Assembly (NCBI GenBank): GCA_965198895.1
Contig: OZ240676.1
Location: 3,596,001 to 3,660,000 of the forward strand
DNA from: LMUY01 sp965198895
Lineage (GTDB): Bacteria > Pseudomonadota > Alphaproteobacteria > Acetobacterales > Acetobacteraceae
Length of the DNA: 64,000 nt
Direction of reading: 5' to 3'
Shown: one piece after another, positions 8,888 through 17,071 of the stretch
Layout: each line of letters starts with the position of its first letter
Position numbering within the stretch: position 1 is the first letter of the stretch
Position numbers and translations under genes: made by a program
The notes under the pieces: generated by a model
Told to the model about the DNA's origin: nothing
Databases searched by the model: none
The model's input: the letters and a program-made list of their open reading frames with translations, nothing else

Positions 8888-10129
8888 CTAGTCGGCGTCT
8901 TCGTGGGCGGTTTCCCGCACGTCTTCGGCAGCCTCGATGTAATCACGGGTCAGCGGCACCGTGGTCAGGTCGCGCGAGATCTGCAACTGCCACACCATGT
9001 GGTCCATGCGGCGGAACGACAGCTCCGACCCGGCGAGATACAGCTCGAACATGCGGCAGAATCGCTCGTCGAACAGCGCCTCGGCGTCGGCCCGGCGGGC
9101 GGCGAAGCGGCGGCGCCAATGCCGCAGCGTCTCCGCGTAATGCAATCGCAGGATCTCGAGGTCGGTCGCGATCAGCCCGCTGCGCTCGACGGCCGGGAGC
9201 ACTTCGGACAGGGCAGGGGAGTAGCCACCGGGGAAGATGTAGCGGGCGATCCACGGGTTGGTCGTTTGCGGCCCGGCGGTCCGGCCGATGGCATGGACCA
9301 GGGCCACGCCGCCCGGGGCTAGCAAGGCGTTCACGCGGCGGAAGAAGGCGTCGTAGTGGTTGATGCCGACATGCTCGAACATTCCGACCGAGACGATGCG
9401 GTCGAACGGGCCGGCCAGCGCCGGGTCGCGGTAGTCGAGCAGCTCGAACTGCACGCGGTCGGCCAGCCCCGCCTCCTCGGCACGCAGGCGGGCACGGGCG
9501 AGTTGTTCCGTGCTGAGCGTGACCCCCAGCACCCGCGCGCCGTAGTCGCGTGCCAGGGTCAGGGCCATCCCGCCCCAGCCGCAGCCGATATCCAGCACCC
9601 GCAGCCCGGGACGATCAAGCAGCAGTTTGGCCGCGATATGACGCTTCTTGGCCGCCTGGGCCTCGTCCAGCGTTTCTTTGCCGGTCGCGAAATACGCGCA
9701 GGAATATTGCCAGTCGCGATCCAGGAACAAGCCGTATAGCCGGTCGTCTAGATCGTAGTGATGCGCCACGTTTCGGCGCGACCGGCTGGCCGGGTTGTAC
9801 TGGGCCCATCGGCGCAAGGCTCGGCGGACCCATTCGTGCACCGTGGCCCCGGGGTGCTGGCCGCCTTCGGACCAATTCAGGAATAGCACGTCCAACACGT
9901 CGGCGATTGTGCCGCCGAGCGGGTTGAAGGTTCCGTCCATGTAGGTCTCACCGACCGCCAGAGCCGGGTCCCTGACCAACCGGCGGAGCGCGGCCTTGGT
10001 GCGGATTTCGACCCCTGCCTCAGGGCCGTCCGATCCGGCGTAGGTGACGAGACTTCCATCTGGGTAGCGGACCGAAAGACGGCCCCGAGTGATGAATTTT
10101 CTCAGGATCGCATTTAGAACCGCTTGCAT
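8888..10129 (-). CDS. cfa: Cyclopropane-fatty-acyl-phospholipid synthase
   Basis: 413 residues. Transfers the SAM methylene group onto cis double bonds of membrane phospholipid acyl chains. The SAM-binding motif VLDIGCGWGGMALTLA is clear, followed by SVGMFEHVGINHYDAFF and AIGRTAGPQTTNPWIARYIFPGG, both diagnostic of the CFA family. The N-terminal domain (to about residue 110) is the substrate/dimer region. Other members of this methyltransferase family add methyl groups or form mycolate-type rings, so the exact modification is inferred. A candidate promoter with an internal palindrome lies just upstream. Confidence 0.93.
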   Translation of the reverse strand: MQAVLNAILRKFITRGRLSVRYPDGSLVTYAGSDGPEAGVEIRTKAALRRLVRDPALAVGETYMDGTFNPLGGTIADVLDVLFLNWSEGGQHPGATVHEWVRRALRRWAQYNPASRSRRNVAHHYDLDDRLYGLFLDRDWQYSCAYFATGKETLDEAQAAKKRHIAAKLLLDRPGLRVLDIGCGWGGMALTLARDYGARVLGVTLSTEQLARARLRAEEAGLADRVQFELLDYRDPALAGPFDRIVSVGMFEHVGINHYDAFFRRVNALLAPGGVALVHAIGRTAGPQTTNPWIARYIFPGGYSPALSEVLPAVERSGLIATDLEILRLHYAETLRHWRRRFAARRADAEALFDERFCRMFELYLAGSELSFRRMDHMVWQLQISRDLTTVPLTRDYIEAAEDVRETAHEDAD

Positions 10130-10162
10130 TCCACCTCACACCGGCACGATCGTACAAGCGTG

Positions 10163-10191
10163 AAAGTGCCGTAACGAACTTCGTTCGTCAA
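10163..10191 (-). promoter_or_regulatory. Candidate cfa promoter containing a 6-3-6 palindrome
   Basis: On the minus strand TTGACG (10191-10186) and CACTTT (10168-10163) are separated by exactly 17 nt. A perfect palindrome ACGAAC-TTC-GTTCGT (10174-10188) fills the spacer and touches the -35 element, where a repressor would block RNA polymerase. The -10 match is weak, so the promoter call is tentative; the palindrome itself is certain. Confidence 0.4.
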
Positions 10192-10268
10192 AAACCTATG
10201 TTCGGTCTGACGGCCGTCGTGGCGGCATAAGTTTTATGCGCAGGGAGAATGAAAATCTCTGCCCGTGA

Positions 10269-10850
10269 CTAATCGGGCAGGGTTCCAGGCTCCATGCCGG
10301 GCTCGAACAGTGCCGCAATCTCCTCGTCCGCGGCGGCGTCCTCGTTCTCGGCATCCTGGCCGATGCGCTCGCCGCGGGACTGCTTCTCGGCCTCTTCCGC
10401 GCTGCGGGCCACGTTCACGGTCACCGGCAGCGACACCTCGGGATGCAGCACCACGCGCACGTTGGACAGACCGAGCGACTTGATCGGGTGCTCCAGGATC
10501 ACCTGGCTGCGGTTGATCGTCAGCCCGCCAGCGACGCAGCCATCGGCGATGTCACGCGCCGAGACGGAGCCATACAGGCTGCCCGAGTCGCTGGCCTGGC
10601 GGATGATCACCACGCTCAGCTGGCCGATCCGCTCGGCCAGGCGCTCGGCCTCCTCGCGGCGGCGCAGGTTCTGCGCCTCCAGCTGGGCGCGCTGGGTCTC
10701 GAACAGGGCGCGGCTGGCCTTGTTGGCGCGCAGGGCCATCTTGCCCGGCAGCAGGAAATTGCGGGCATAGCCGGGCTTGACGCGCACGACGTCGCCCATC
10801 TGTCCAAGCTTCTCGACCCGCTGCAGCAGGATCAGTTCGATTGCGGCCAT
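10269..10850 (-). CDS. rplI: 50S ribosomal protein L9
   Basis: 193 residues. The N-terminal signature GQMGDVVRVKPGYARNFLLPGKMA is the L9 RNA-binding domain, followed by the long connecting helix and the C-terminal domain (VLHPEVSLPVTVNV). The acidic tail after about residue 155 (ENEDAAADEEIAALFEPG) makes it longer than the about 150 residues of E. coli L9, a feature common in Alphaproteobacteria. Last gene of rpsF-rpsR-rplI. Confidence 0.98.
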   Translation of the reverse strand: MAAIELILLQRVEKLGQMGDVVRVKPGYARNFLLPGKMALRANKASRALFETQRAQLEAQNLRRREEAERLAERIGQLSVVIIRQASDSGSLYGSVSARDIADGCVAGGLTINRSQVILEHPIKSLGLSNVRVVLHPEVSLPVTVNVARSAEEAEKQSRGERIGQDAENEDAAADEEIAALFEPGMEPGTLPD

Positions 10851-10863
10851 GACGGGTCGCTCC

Positions 10864-11148
10864 TCAGGCCAGAATGTACGGGAGCAGGGCGAGGAAGCGG
10901 GCGCGCTTGATGGCCTGGGCCAGTTCGCGCTGCTTCTTGGCAGACACTGCGGTGATGCGGGACGGCACGATCTTGCCGCGCTCGCTCAGGAAACGGGATA
11001 GCAGCCGCACGTCCTTGTAGTCGATCTTCGGCGCATTGGGGCCGGAGAACGGGCAGGACTTGCGCCGGCGATAGAACGGGCGGCGGGCGCCGACGGCGGA
11101 GCGGCGGGCGGCGGGATTGACGTCGGTATCGTTCAGTGCGTCGGACAT
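10864..11148 (-). CDS. rpsR: 30S ribosomal protein S18
   Basis: 94 residues. RRKSCPFSG, IDYKDVRLLSRFLSERGKI and the C-terminal TAVSAKKQRELAQAIKRARFLALLPY are the S18 signature. It binds the 30S platform as a heterodimer with S6, encoded directly upstream (3-nt gap). The 18-residue N-terminal extension before the conserved core is short and may be partly an over-long start. Confidence 0.98.
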   Translation of the reverse strand: MSDALNDTDVNPAARRSAVGARRPFYRRRKSCPFSGPNAPKIDYKDVRLLSRFLSERGKIVPSRITAVSAKKQRELAQAIKRARFLALLPYILA

Positions 11149-11151
11149 CGG

Positions 11152-11640
11152 TTATTCCTCCCCGCCCGGATTGAAGCCACCGCCGCCGAAGCCGCGCTCG
11201 TCGCGGCTGAACTCGTCGCGCGCACGGAATTCCTCGCGGTCGTCGAAGCCGCGCTTGCGGCCGCTCTCGAACCGGCCGGCCGGCTTCGGACCGCGGAAGG
11301 TGCGCTCGCGATCGTCGGACTTGCGGGACAGGATGGCCGACGGCTCCTCGGTGATCTCCTCCACGCGGATCGTCATGAAGCGCAGCACGTCCTCGTTCAG
11401 GCCCAGCTGCCGCTCCATCTCGTTGATGGAGGCGGGCGGCGCATCGATGCCGAGGAGCATGTAGTGCCCCTTGCGGTTCTTCTTGATGCGGTAGGCGAGG
11501 GAACGCAGGCCCCAGTATTCACGCTTCTGGATGGTGCCGCCATCGGTCTCGAACTGGGTGGCAATGGTGTCGGCGACCGCCTCGACCTGCTGCTGCGTAA
11601 CGTCATTCCGTGCAATGAGCACGGTTTCATACAATGGCAT
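11152..11640 (-). CDS. rpsF: 30S ribosomal protein S6
   Basis: 162 residues beginning MPLYETVLIARNDVTQQQVE, a standard S6 start, with the conserved GLRSLAYRIKKNRKGHYMLLG. After about residue 115 there is a long Arg/Gly/Asp-rich tail (FESGRKRGFDDREEF... GFGGGGFNPGGEE) not found in E. coli S6. First gene of the ribosomal operon; a leader hairpin lies upstream and S6:S18 autoregulation of this operon is known in other bacteria. Confidence 0.98.
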   Translation of the reverse strand: MPLYETVLIARNDVTQQQVEAVADTIATQFETDGGTIQKREYWGLRSLAYRIKKNRKGHYMLLGIDAPPASINEMERQLGLNEDVLRFMTIRVEEITEEPSAILSRKSDDRERTFRGPKPAGRFESGRKRGFDDREEFRARDEFSRDERGFGGGGFNPGGEE

Positions 11641-11682
11641 ATGTAGTCCCTATGGCTGGATCGGCCCAGGATGGGCATAGCC

Positions 11683-11703
11683 GGGACGCAGCCATTGCGT
11701 CCC
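11683..11703 (-). promoter_or_regulatory. Leader hairpin upstream of rpsF
   Basis: GGGACGCA-atggc-TGCGTCCC on the minus strand, an 8-bp perfect stem about 45 nt before the rpsF start. In many bacteria the rpsF leader carries an S6:S18-binding motif for autoregulation; the position fits, but I could not confirm the motif's conserved bulge sequence, so the role is inferred. Confidence 0.35.
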
Positions 11704-11773
11704 AGCAGGGAAGGCGCGGTGTGAAGCACGCCCAGGCGGGAAACGCAAGGGACCGTGCTAGCGTAGCACCGTC

Positions 11774-13360
11774 ATGATCGCATTCGCCGAGTTGCTGGAG
11801 CACCTGGTGCTGACGCCGGGCCGCCTCGCCAAGATCGCCCTGCTGCGCCGCTACTTCGAAACCGAACCCAACCCGGATCGCGGTTTCGCCCTCGCCGCGC
11901 TCACTGGCGAACTGGCGTTCCAGGCCGCCAAACCCATGCTGATCCGCGGCCTGGCGGAGGCGCGGACCGACCCGGTGCTGTTCGCCTGGTCCTACGATTA
12001 CGTCGGCGACTTGGCCGACACCGTCGCCCTGATGTGGCCGGCGCGCCCCACCAACCAGCCCTCCCCCGGCATGACCGAGGTGATCCAGACGCTGATTTCG
12101 ACCCCCAAGGCCGACCTGCCGCAGATCGTCGCCGGCTGGCTGGACGCGTCGGACGCTTCGGGCCGCTACGCGCTGCTGAAGCTGATTACCGGCAGCCTGC
12201 GCGTCGGCGCCTCCGCCCGGCTGGCCAAGGTCGCCTTGGCGGAACTGGCCGGCGGGCGGATCGCGCCGGATGAAATCGAGGAGGTCTGGCACGGCGTCAC
12301 GCCACCATACCTGCCGCTGTTCGCCTGGCTGGAGGGGCGCGGCGACCGGCCCGACCCGGCGGGTGCCCCGGTGTTCCGCCCCATGATGCTGGCCCAGCCG
12401 CTCGAGGCGCCGGATCTGGCCGCGCTGGACGCCGCTGCGTTCCGGGCGGAGTGGAAGTGGGACGGCATCCGCGCCCAGCTGGTGGCGGTGCCGGGCGGCC
12501 GCCGGGTTTATTCCCGGGGTGCGGAGGACGTGTCGAACACCTTCCCCGAAGTGATCCAGTCGGTGGACTTCCATGCCGTGCTGGATGGCGAGTTGCTGGT
12601 GATGCGGGACGGCGTGGTGGCACCGTTCGCCGACCTGCAGCAGCGCCTGGGCCGCAAGGTCGTCGGCGCCAAGATGCTGAAGGACTTTCCCGTGCACGTC
12701 CGCCTGTACGACATGCTGTTCGACGGCGCGGAGGATCTGCGGACGCTGCCGTTCGACGCCAGGCGGGCCCGGCTGGAGCAGTGGTTCGAGCGCACCCGGC
12801 CCAAGGGCATGGATTTGTCGCAGATGATCCCGTTCGGCAGCGTCGCCGAGTTGTCCGCCGTTCGCGACGGCACCCGCGCCGCCTCGATCGAGGGGCTGAT
12901 GCTGAAGCGCGCCGACAGTCCCTACGTGCCGGGCCGGCCGAAGGGGCAGTGGTGGAAGTGGAAACGGGACCCGCTGACGATCGATGCCGTGGTCATGTAT
13001 GCGCAGCGGGGGCACGGCAAGCGCAGCTCCTACTACTCCGACTACACGTTCGGCCTGTGGCGCGAGGACGGCGAACTGGTGCCGGTGGGCAAGGCCTATA
13101 GCGGCTTCACCGATGCGGAGTTGGTGCAGTTGGACCGCTGGATCCGCAACCACACCACCAACCGGTTCGGCCCGGTGCGCGAGGTGGAGCGCGGCCTGGT
13201 GCTGGAGATCGCGTTCGATGCGGCGCAGTTGTCCAACCGGCACAAATCGGGGGTGGCGCTGCGCTTCCCACGCGTGGCCCGGTTGCGTCCGGACAAGCCG
13301 GTGGCCGAGGCGGACCGGTTGGAGACACTGATGCGTCTGGTCGAGAACGGCGCCGCATAG
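11774..13360 (+). CDS. ATP-dependent DNA ligase
   Basis: 528 residues. An N-terminal helical DNA-ligase domain (to about residue 200) precedes the adenylation domain with motif I EWKWDGIRAQL (Lys is the AMP-bound residue), motif III HAVLDGELLV, motif IV EGLMLKRADSPYVPG and motif V QWWKWKRDPLTIDAVV; the C-terminus is the OB-fold. This is the stand-alone bacterial LigB-type ligase usually found with an Lhr helicase, an MBL-fold exonuclease and a PdeM-type phosphoesterase; none of these is nearby. The ATG is preceded by a GTGCTA-GCG-TAGCAC palindrome (11755-11769) rather than a clear ribosome site. Confidence 0.95.
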   Translation: MIAFAELLEHLVLTPGRLAKIALLRRYFETEPNPDRGFALAALTGELAFQAAKPMLIRGLAEARTDPVLFAWSYDYVGDLADTVALMWPARPTNQPSPGMTEVIQTLISTPKADLPQIVAGWLDASDASGRYALLKLITGSLRVGASARLAKVALAELAGGRIAPDEIEEVWHGVTPPYLPLFAWLEGRGDRPDPAGAPVFRPMMLAQPLEAPDLAALDAAAFRAEWKWDGIRAQLVAVPGGRRVYSRGAEDVSNTFPEVIQSVDFHAVLDGELLVMRDGVVAPFADLQQRLGRKVVGAKMLKDFPVHVRLYDMLFDGAEDLRTLPFDARRARLEQWFERTRPKGMDLSQMIPFGSVAELSAVRDGTRAASIEGLMLKRADSPYVPGRPKGQWWKWKRDPLTIDAVVMYAQRGHGKRSSYYSDYTFGLWREDGELVPVGKAYSGFTDAELVQLDRWIRNHTTNRFGPVREVERGLVLEIAFDAAQLSNRHKSGVALRFPRVARLRPDKPVAEADRLETLMRLVENGAA

Positions 13361-13436
13361 TTCGCCCTTCCGGCAACGCTTTGGCGGGGTTAGCATCGCT
13401 CCGTCCCAACGACGCACCATCCAAGGAGCGCAGCAA

Positions 13437-14324
13437 ATGGCACTCGACATCGAGCAGATCGGCCCCTGTTTCGCAGGGCGCGTCACCGGGCTCGACATCA
13501 CCCGTCCGCTTACTCCCGACCAGGTGGCGTTCGTGGAGGCCGGCATGGACCGTTTCGCCGTGCTGGTCTTCCCCGGCCAACGGCTGACCGACGAGCAGCA
13601 GATGGCCTTCACGCGCAATTTCGGCGAGTTGGAGGACACCAAGGGCGGCAATGTCACCAAGCCCGAGCAAAAGCGGCTGCCGGTGGGCATGGCCGACGTG
13701 TCCAACCTGGACAAGGACGGCAAGCCGCTCGCCCGGGACGACCGGCGGCGGATGTTCAACCTCGGCAACCAGCTGTGGCATTCGGACAGTTCGTTTCGCG
13801 CGACGCCGGCCAAATACTCCATCCTGTCCGGCCGGGTCGTCTCCACCGCCGGCGGCAACACCGAGTTCGCCGACATGCGCGCCGCGTATGACGCGCTGGA
13901 CGAGGCGACCCGGCTTGAAGTGGCGGACCTCGTTTGCGAACACTCGCTGATGCACTCCCGTGGCGCGCTCGGCTTCGATCAGCTGACGGAGGAGGAGCGG
14001 GCGATGTTCGCGCCCGTGCTGCAACGCTTGGTGCGCGTGCATCCGGTCAGCGGCCGCAAGTCGCTGTATCTGTCGTCGCATGCCGGCGGGATCGTCGGCT
14101 GGCCGGTGCCGGAGGCGCGTGCGTTCTTGCGGGACCTGAACGAGCACGCGGTCCAGCCCCGCTTCGTCTACGTGCATCGCTGGCAGCAATTCGACCTGGT
14201 GATGTGGGACAACCGCCAGACGATGCACCGGGTGCGCCGCTTCGACGCCGGGCAGGTCCGCGACATGCGTCGCACGACGGTGGCCGGCGACGGCCCGACC
14301 TACGTGCAGGAACTCGCAGCCTAA
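13437..14324 (+). CDS. TauD/TfdA family 2-oxoglutarate dioxygenase
   Basis: 295 residues. Fe(II)/2-oxoglutarate-dependent dioxygenase fold: the metal motif HxD is in LWHSDSSFR, the distal His in NRQTMHRVRRF, and the 2-oxoglutarate-binding Arg in DMRRTTVAGDGP. Overall closest in style to the TfdA (2,4-D dioxygenase) branch, but the substrate cannot be predicted safely. AAGGAG precedes the start. It follows the DNA ligase on the same strand after 76 bp and has no functional link to it that I can see. Confidence 0.9.
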   Translation: MALDIEQIGPCFAGRVTGLDITRPLTPDQVAFVEAGMDRFAVLVFPGQRLTDEQQMAFTRNFGELEDTKGGNVTKPEQKRLPVGMADVSNLDKDGKPLARDDRRRMFNLGNQLWHSDSSFRATPAKYSILSGRVVSTAGGNTEFADMRAAYDALDEATRLEVADLVCEHSLMHSRGALGFDQLTEEERAMFAPVLQRLVRVHPVSGRKSLYLSSHAGGIVGWPVPEARAFLRDLNEHAVQPRFVYVHRWQQFDLVMWDNRQTMHRVRRFDAGQVRDMRRTTVAGDGPTYVQELAA

Positions 14325-14330
14325 TAACCT

Positions 14331-14454
14331 CTCCCTCTCCCGCCCTTCACGGGAGAGGGCCGGGGTGGGGGCGGCTTGTGCACAGACGACCGAGCGTGTG
14401 GCGACAGTCGCACCCTCACCCCGGCCCTCTCCCGCCCGCGGGAGAGGGAGAAGT
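14331..14454. repeat. Palindromic extragenic repeat, paired copy 2
   Basis: Same architecture as the copy at 6235: CTCCCTCTCCCGcccttcaCGGGAGAGGGCCGGGGTGGGGGC, a spacer of about 45 nt, then the inverted half ending CGGGAGAGGGAGAAG. Arms are nearly identical between the two copies while the spacer differs, as expected for a mobile paired-REP element. It begins 6 nt after the dioxygenase stop. Confidence 0.87.
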
Positions 14455-14578
14455 AAAACGACGGAATTGACTCGAAATAGAGACATTGGACCGTTTTTAG
14501 TCCGTTTCGTTGAGAGAACCTTAAGCTTTCCGCGCAACGATGACCCCGTAGGAGTTCGGTCAACTCGGGGGTGCGGTC

Positions 14579-14881
14579 ATGGACGCAGTGAGCGGAGTCG
14601 CGACGGCGCAGAGTTCGTTCCTCTCGGCGCGGGGCGCGAGTGGGGCCGGAAGTGTGACGGTGTTCAACCTGGTATCGGACCAGTCCTCGGCCCAATTCGC
14701 GACGGCCACGGTGAGCCAGGCGACCCAGCAGCTCGCAGCCGACCAGCAGCCCCGGGGGAGCGCGTCGACGATCGTGGCGGACCACGAGGCCGTGCGGACG
14801 GCCCAGGAAGACGTTCAGAAGGCCCAAGCCCAGCTGCAGCAGGACCGGACTCAGACCTCCCTGGTCAACGTCCTGGCATAG
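14579..14881 (+). CDS. Small Ala/Gln/Ser-rich protein of unknown function
   Basis: 100 residues. No recognised family, no signal peptide, no membrane segment. The second half (SQATQQLAADQQ... DHEAVRTAQEDVQKAQAQLQQDRTQ) is strongly helical with heptad-like spacing, suggesting a coiled coil; the ending TSLVNVLA is hydrophobic. The 254-bp region before it includes a repeat and an AT-rich stretch that could hold a promoter. Its 3' end overlaps the convergent MFS gene by 31 nt. Third-position GC preference looks coding, but it could be spurious. Confidence 0.5.
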   Translation: MDAVSGVATAQSSFLSARGASGAGSVTVFNLVSDQSSAQFATATVSQATQQLAADQQPRGSASTIVADHEAVRTAQEDVQKAQAQLQQDRTQTSLVNVLA

Positions 14882-16110
14882 CGTTCGTCGTTCCAGTGGA
14901 GTGAAAGCCCGTAGGCCGCCAGGGCGACCAGACCCACGCCGCACAGGATCACCAGCCGGCTCGCACCCAGTGCATGCGCCAGTGTCGGCGCCAGCAGCAT
15001 CGCGCCGAGCGCACCCCCGTAGCTCGCCACCATGAACGCGCGCATCGCCGCCGCGATGTCGCCCGGCGGCAACTCGGTCTGCCGCAGCACGGCGGTCGGG
15101 ATGTCCTTCAACGGGCCACCGATCGCGGCCAATGCCGAGGCCGCCATCAGCGCCGGTAATCCCGCCTTCGCTCCCAAGGCCAGCGCGGCGGTGCCCAGCC
15201 CGGTGACGACGGTGCCCGCGAACATCAGGCGGCCGGGATGGGATGGGATCGGGCGGCTGCCGACGGCCAGCGTGCTCAGCAGGTTGGTGCAGCCATACGC
15301 GGAGATCACCAGCCCATAGGCGCCGAGCCCGGTCCCGCCCGGCCCGGTGATGCCGGCGCGCTCGATCAGCAGCGGCAAGGCGAGCGAGAACGCCGCGATC
15401 CAGAAGCCATTGATCGGGCCACTGCACACCAGCACCGTCCACAGCAACCGGTGGCCCCGCACCACGGCAAAGCCCCGCCCGACCCCTGCCAGCAACGAGG
15501 CACGCGGCCGGGGCACGTGGCGGGCAAGCCGGCCGAGGCTCACGATGGCGGCCGCGGAGAGCAGGAAGCTCGTGGCGTCCAGCGTGAAGAAGTGCACCAC
15601 CGGCAAAATGCCCGCCAGCACGCCGATCAGGCCGGGGCCGATCAGCCTTGCCGACCGCTCCGTCGTGTCGAACAGCGCGTTGGCGGCGGGCAGCAACGCG
15701 CGGTCCGGCAGCAGGCCCGGGAGGGTCGCTTGCAGCGCTGGCCGGAACACCGCCTCGCCAGCGGCCAGAACCACGATGGCGACGATCAGGCCCGGCGGCG
15801 GCGGCCCGCCCCGGCCGAGCCACCAGGCCACGAGCCCGAGCAGCACGGTGGCCCGCACCAGATCCGCTCCCGCCATCGCCCGGCGCTGGTCCCACTGGTC
15901 GGCCCAGCGACCCGCCAGCAGCGCCGACGCCATGCCGCAGCCGGCCTGCAACGCCGACAAGTAGCCGGCCGCCGGGCCCAGGACCCCGACCGCGACCCAC
16001 ACCAGGGCCACCGCATACAGCTGGTCCCCCATCGCGGAGAGCGTCAGCGCCCCCCACAGCAGCCGCACCCGCCCGATCGCCAGCGGGCGCAGCAGGAGCG
16101 GCGCGCTCAC
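14851..16110 (-). CDS. MFS transporter
   Basis: 419 residues from a GTG at 16110. About twelve hydrophobic segments (for example LVWVAVGVLGPAAGYLSAL, GLIVAIVVLAAGEAVF, LMAASALAAIGG) and the cytoplasmic loop GRWADQWDQRR after TM2/3 fit a major facilitator of the enterobactin-exporter-like (EntS) type. Substrate unknown. The start overlaps the flavin reductase stop by 4 nt (GTGA), so the two are co-translated. Confidence 0.9.
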   Translation of the reverse strand: MSAPLLLRPLAIGRVRLLWGALTLSAMGDQLYAVALVWVAVGVLGPAAGYLSALQAGCGMASALLAGRWADQWDQRRAMAGADLVRATVLLGLVAWWLGRGGPPPPGLIVAIVVLAAGEAVFRPALQATLPGLLPDRALLPAANALFDTTERSARLIGPGLIGVLAGILPVVHFFTLDATSFLLSAAAIVSLGRLARHVPRPRASLLAGVGRGFAVVRGHRLLWTVLVCSGPINGFWIAAFSLALPLLIERAGITGPGGTGLGAYGLVISAYGCTNLLSTLAVGSRPIPSHPGRLMFAGTVVTGLGTAALALGAKAGLPALMAASALAAIGGPLKDIPTAVLRQTELPPGDIAAAMRAFMVASYGGALGAMLLAPTLAHALGASRLVILCGVGLVALAAYGLSLHWNDERYARTLTREV

Positions 16111-16742
16111 TCCGCGGCGCGTTTCCACTTGTCCAGCGGGATCCGCGGCACCTCGAACAGGTCGCGGGTGCGGGTGTACATGCCGAGCCCGTGCATGCGG
16201 CCCACCAGGTCCAGCTTGGGCGTGTCCACATAGAGCCGCTCGACGTTCTCCATGTCGGACTCGGCGATGTGCATCATCAGGATGCGTCCGAGCACCAGAT
16301 GGCGGTCGTAAGGCAACTCGATCGTCTGGTAGCGCTCGCACTCGAATGCCACCGGGCTGTCGGCGATGCGGGGCGGCGCGATGCGAACGGAGGGCAGGGT
16401 GGTCAGTGACGCCTCGGTGATCTCGCTGGTCGCCGGGTCGAAGTCGATCGCGGTCACCACCATGGCCTGAGCCATGGCGTCGCTGACCATGTTGATCACG
16501 AACTGGCCGGAGCGGGCGATGTTGACGGCGGTGTCTTTCAGCCCGCCACCGGGCCGGCCCTCGATGCTGATGACGATCAGCGGCGGATCGCCGGCCACAC
16601 CCTGGAAAAACGAGTAGGGGGCGGCGTTCACCAGCCCGTCCTCGTTCTGCGTCACCACCCAGGCAATCGGGCGCGGCACGATGGTGGAGACCATGAGCTT
16701 GTAGCGATCCCTCGCCGGGAGCGAGTCGAAATCGAATTCCAT
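16107..16742 (-). CDS. Flavin reductase-like (FMN-binding split-barrel) protein
   Basis: 211 residues beginning MEFDFDSLPARDRYKLM. STIVPRPIAWVVTQNEDGLVNAAPYSFF is the signature of the flavin-reductase/split-barrel family that supplies reduced FMN to monooxygenases or acts as an oxidoreductase. The second half (SPVAFECERYQTIEL, VLGRILMMHI) is also typical. The ATG at 16742 fits the family N-terminus; longer upstream frames run into the small transcript region. Coupled to a downstream MFS gene. Confidence 0.92.
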   Translation of the reverse strand: MEFDFDSLPARDRYKLMVSTIVPRPIAWVVTQNEDGLVNAAPYSFFQGVAGDPPLIVISIEGRPGGGLKDTAVNIARSGQFVINMVSDAMAQAMVVTAIDFDPATSEITEASLTTLPSVRIAPPRIADSPVAFECERYQTIELPYDRHLVLGRILMMHIAESDMENVERLYVDTPKLDLVGRMHGLGMYTRTRDLFEVPRIPLDKWKRAAE

Positions 16743-16851
16743 GTCGGGCCATCTCCGTGTCGGGGCTGCACTGTCGCGTCGCGGGGGCGGCGCTGTCCAC
16801 CTCTTGCCGGGACGCGTCGGGCGTCCCATCATCGGAGTCCCGAAACTTACT

Positions 16852-16868
16852 GAAAGGAGGTGATCCAG
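16852..16868 (+). promoter_or_regulatory. Extended Shine-Dalgarno, 17-nt complement of 16S rRNA 3' end
   Basis: GAAAGGAGGTGATCCAG is the exact reverse complement of the usual alphaproteobacterial 16S 3' end, ending on the G of a GTG codon 7 nt after the GGAGG core. Such perfect leaders are far longer than needed for initiation. A complementary CACCTCC lies just past the small frame's stop (16942-16948) and could mask the core GGAGGTG (16856-16862). Confidence 0.7.
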
Positions 16869-16939
16869 TGTCTCATTGTCAGATCGCTCTGCCCGCCGCT
16901 TTGACCTGGATGCGTGCCTCGGTGTTCGCCAAGGCGTAA
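16868..16939 (+). CDS. 23-residue small ORF / leader peptide
   Basis: GTG-started frame of 23 codons (VSHCQIALPAALTWMRASVFAKA read in pieces: VSHCQIALPAAL, TWMRASVFAKA) directly behind an unusually complete ribosome-binding site and ahead of a strong terminator. No known family; no run of one amino acid that would suggest a classical amino-acid attenuator. It may be a small protein, a leader peptide controlling the downstream glycosyltransferase, or the coding part of a regulatory RNA. Confidence 0.55.
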   Translation: MSHCQIALPAALTWMRASVFAKA

Positions 16940-16978
16940 AACACCTCCAGAGCTGACGGCGCGGCCGTCCGGCAATGG

Positions 16979-17013
16979 GAAGGCCCCGGCGCAAGCTGGG
17001 GCCTTCTGTTTTT
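16979..17013 (+). terminator. Rho-independent terminator
   Basis: GAAGGCCCC (16979-16987) pairs perfectly with GGGGCCTTC (16998-17006), followed by TGTTTTT. The T-tract shows it works on the plus strand. It ends the transcript carrying the small ORF and lies about 60 nt before the glycosyltransferase start, so it could also be an attenuator. Confidence 0.85.
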
Positions 17014-17071
17014 GTGACGGCGGTTAACATAGAGCTATTTCGATTCGGCAGACCGCAGCCATGTGGCGGCC

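Noticed and set aside
11627..13876. 749-codon open frame on the minus strand
   Set aside because: Antisense shadow of the DNA ligase and dioxygenase genes, which have clear catalytic motifs; the frame shows His/Gln/Arg-rich shadow composition.
16852..16868. Fragment of a 16S rRNA gene
   Set aside because: Only 17 nt match and nothing of the rest of the rRNA is nearby; its position before a start codon fits a ribosome-binding leader.
16743..17030. N-terminal extension of the flavin reductase
   Set aside because: The added sequence is repeat-like and covers the small transcript; the family starts at MEFDFDSLPARDRYK.
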